DNA of 5,693 bases from an uncultured Thiomonas sp. (GTDB lineage: Bacteria > Pseudomonadota > Gammaproteobacteria > Burkholderiales > Burkholderiaceae_C): assembly GCA_937927695.1 (NCBI GenBank), contig CALBRU010000118.1, positions 1 through 5,693 on the forward strand, given 5' to 3'. The notes beneath the pieces are model-generated. The model saw only the letters and a program-made list of their open reading frames with translations, was not told the origin of the DNA and ran no database searches. Made by a program: the position numbers and the translations under genes. Shown here in pieces: positions 4,608-5,693 of this stretch. How positions within the stretch are numbered: position 1 is the first letter of the stretch; every line of letters begins with the position of its first letter.

Positions 4608-5693
4608 TTACGCGCCGGGCGCAAGGACGGGGGCGCTGTCCTGTGCGGACTCGAAGCCGACGATCTCCAGCCCGTAGCCTGCCATGCTGGGCATTTTGCG
4701 CGGTTGGCCGAGAAGGCGCATCTGCCGCACGCCGAGATCGCGCAGGATTTGCGCGCCAATGCCGTAGTCGCGCAAGGCGGTGACGCCCGATTTGGGCGGC
4801 GTGGCCGCCGGCTGCGACAAGCGCTCAAACTGGCTTTGCAATTGCGCGGCCGATTCGCCGCAGTTGAGCAGCACGGCCACGCCTACGCCTTCGCGCACGA
4901 TGCGGCCAAGCGCCTGCGGCAGATTCCAGGAATGGCGCTGGCAGGCGGCATCGAGCAGGTCGAGAGCGGACAGCGGCTCGTGCACGCGCACCAGCGGCGC
5001 GGCCTGCGCGGCTAAGTCGCCATGCACCAGCGCCAGATGCAGGCCATGGCCTGCGCGGTCGGTGTAGGCCACGCAGTGCATGGGGCCGAACGGCGTCTGC
5101 ATGGGGTGTTCGCCTACGCGCTGCACCAGCGATTCGGTGCGGCTGCGGTATTCGATGAGATCGGCGATGGCGCCGATTTTCAGATCGTGCTGCGCGGCAA
5201 ATTGTTCGAGATCGGGCAGGCGGGCCATGGTGCCGTCGGCATTCATCACCTCGCAGATCACGGCGGCGGGTTCCAGCCCGGCCAGAGCGGCGAGGTCGCA
5301 GCCGGCCTCGGTGTGCCCGGCGCGCATCAGCACGCCGCCTTCAGCGGCCATGAGCGGGAAGATGTGACCCGGTTGCACGATGTCGCTGGCCTGTGCGGTG
5401 CGCGCCACGGCGGCCTGCACGGTGCGCGCGCGGTCGGCCGCCGAGATGCCCGTGGTGACGCCTTCGGCCGCTTCGATGGACGCGGTGAAGGCGGTGCCGT
5501 GCGAAGAGCCGTTGTGCTCGACCATGTGCCTGAGGCCAAGCTGCGCGCAGCTCTGGGCGGTGAGGGTCAGGCAGATCAGACCGCGCGCATGCGTGGCCAT
5601 GAAATTGATGGCCTGCGGGGTGATGTGCTCGGCGGCAATGACCAGATCGCCTTCGTTTTCGCGATCTTCCTCATCGACCAGAATGACCATGCG
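4608..5693 (-). CDS. ribB: RibB with degenerate RibA-like domain (RibBX type), 5' end missing
   Basis: The N-terminal half is 3,4-dihydroxy-2-butanone 4-phosphate synthase, which converts ribulose 5-phosphate to the four-carbon riboflavin precursor and formate. Numbered from the internal Met at 5690: DEEDRENEGD (6-15, acidic metal-binding loop), GVTTGISAADRA (77-88), PGHIFPL (107-113), RAGHTEAGCDLAALAG (123-138, with conserved His126). The C-terminal half (about 198-346) resembles GTP cyclohydrolase II and ends with RDYGIGAQILRDLGV (307-321), but it lacks the zinc-binding Cys cluster (expected C-x10-C-x-C), and the expected QEGRGIGL reads REGVGVAVLL (266-275). This is the pattern described as RibBX, where the RibA-like part is not a working cyclohydrolase. 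The frame continues past the right edge: the codon before Met is Arg, and family members carry further residues before the matching GRMVILVDEED stretch. So the true start lies outside. ribH follows after 52 bases. Confidence 0.93.
   Translation of the reverse strand, partial: RMVILVDEEDRENEGDLVIAAEHITPQAINFMATHARGLICLTLTAQSCAQLGLRHMVEHNGSSHGTAFTASIEAAEGVTTGISAADRARTVQAAVARTAQASDIVQPGHIFPLMAAEGGVLMRAGHTEAGCDLAALAGLEPAAVICEVMNADGTMARLPDLEQFAAQHDLKIGAIADLIEYRSRTESLVQRVGEHPMQTPFGPMHCVAYTDRAGHGLHLALVHGDLAAQAAPLVRVHEPLSALDLLDAACQRHSWNLPQALGRIVREGVGVAVLLNCGESAAQLQSQFERLSQPAATPPKSGVTALRDYGIGAQILRDLGVRQMRLLGQPRKMPSMAGYGLEIVGFESAQDSAPVLAPGA

Noticed and set aside
4556..4828. Longer N-terminus for RibH, up to 4828
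   Set aside because: The extra 91 residues are Arg/Ser/Pro/Ala-rich shadow coding over the ribB end; lumazine synthases begin where the ATG at 4555 lies.
5688..5690. ATG at 5690 as the true start of ribB
   Set aside because: The preceding in-frame Arg codon fits the internal family stretch GRMVILVDEED, and family members have further residues before it, so this Met is internal and the gene is cut by the window edge.

Overview
The window is an ordinary-looking stretch of a GC-rich betaproteobacterial chromosome, most likely of the order Burkholderiales. The assignment rests on the protein sequences (TolQ/TolR/TolA, a NusB and an aminotransferase of the type found next to riboflavin genes in this group, a RibB with a degenerate RibA-like tail) and on a GC-rich intergenic repeat of a style I associate with Comamonadaceae/Thiomonas-like genomes. 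The genus call is inference. The first 47 bases are not genomic: they are the end of an Illumina P7/index/read-2 adapter, so biological sequence starts at 48 and the window's left edge is probably a contig end.

Every gene is on the minus strand, so transcription runs from right to left. In that order: ribB with a RibA-like domain (RibBX type, 5' end off the right edge; ends 4608), ribH (4555-4070), nusB (4073-3465), a PLP-dependent class I/II aminotransferase (3445-2264), ybgC (2267-1812), tolQ (1667-915), tolR (783-316) and the start of tolA (293 down to 48, cut off by the adapter). ribH/nusB and aminotransferase/ybgC overlap by 4 bases (ATGA). The other gaps are 52, 19, 144, 131 and 22 bases. 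No stretch over 300 bases lacks a gene.

Functionally two modules are joined head to tail. The first is riboflavin synthesis plus NusB: RibB makes 3,4-dihydroxy-2-butanone 4-phosphate, RibH condenses it to lumazine, and NusB works in transcription antitermination. The second is the Tol-Pal envelope module: YbgC thioesterase and the TolQ-TolR-TolA inner-membrane energy-transducing complex; tolB and pal would be expected beyond the left edge. The aminotransferase sits at the junction.

I found no undescribed system. The points worth a second look are the adapter and the false TolA fusion it creates, two identical 31-base repeat copies exactly 80 bases apart between tolQ and tolR, the RibA-like half of RibB lacking zinc and catalytic motifs, a long basic proline-rich tail on NusB, and the apparent merging of the rib/nusB and tol clusters.
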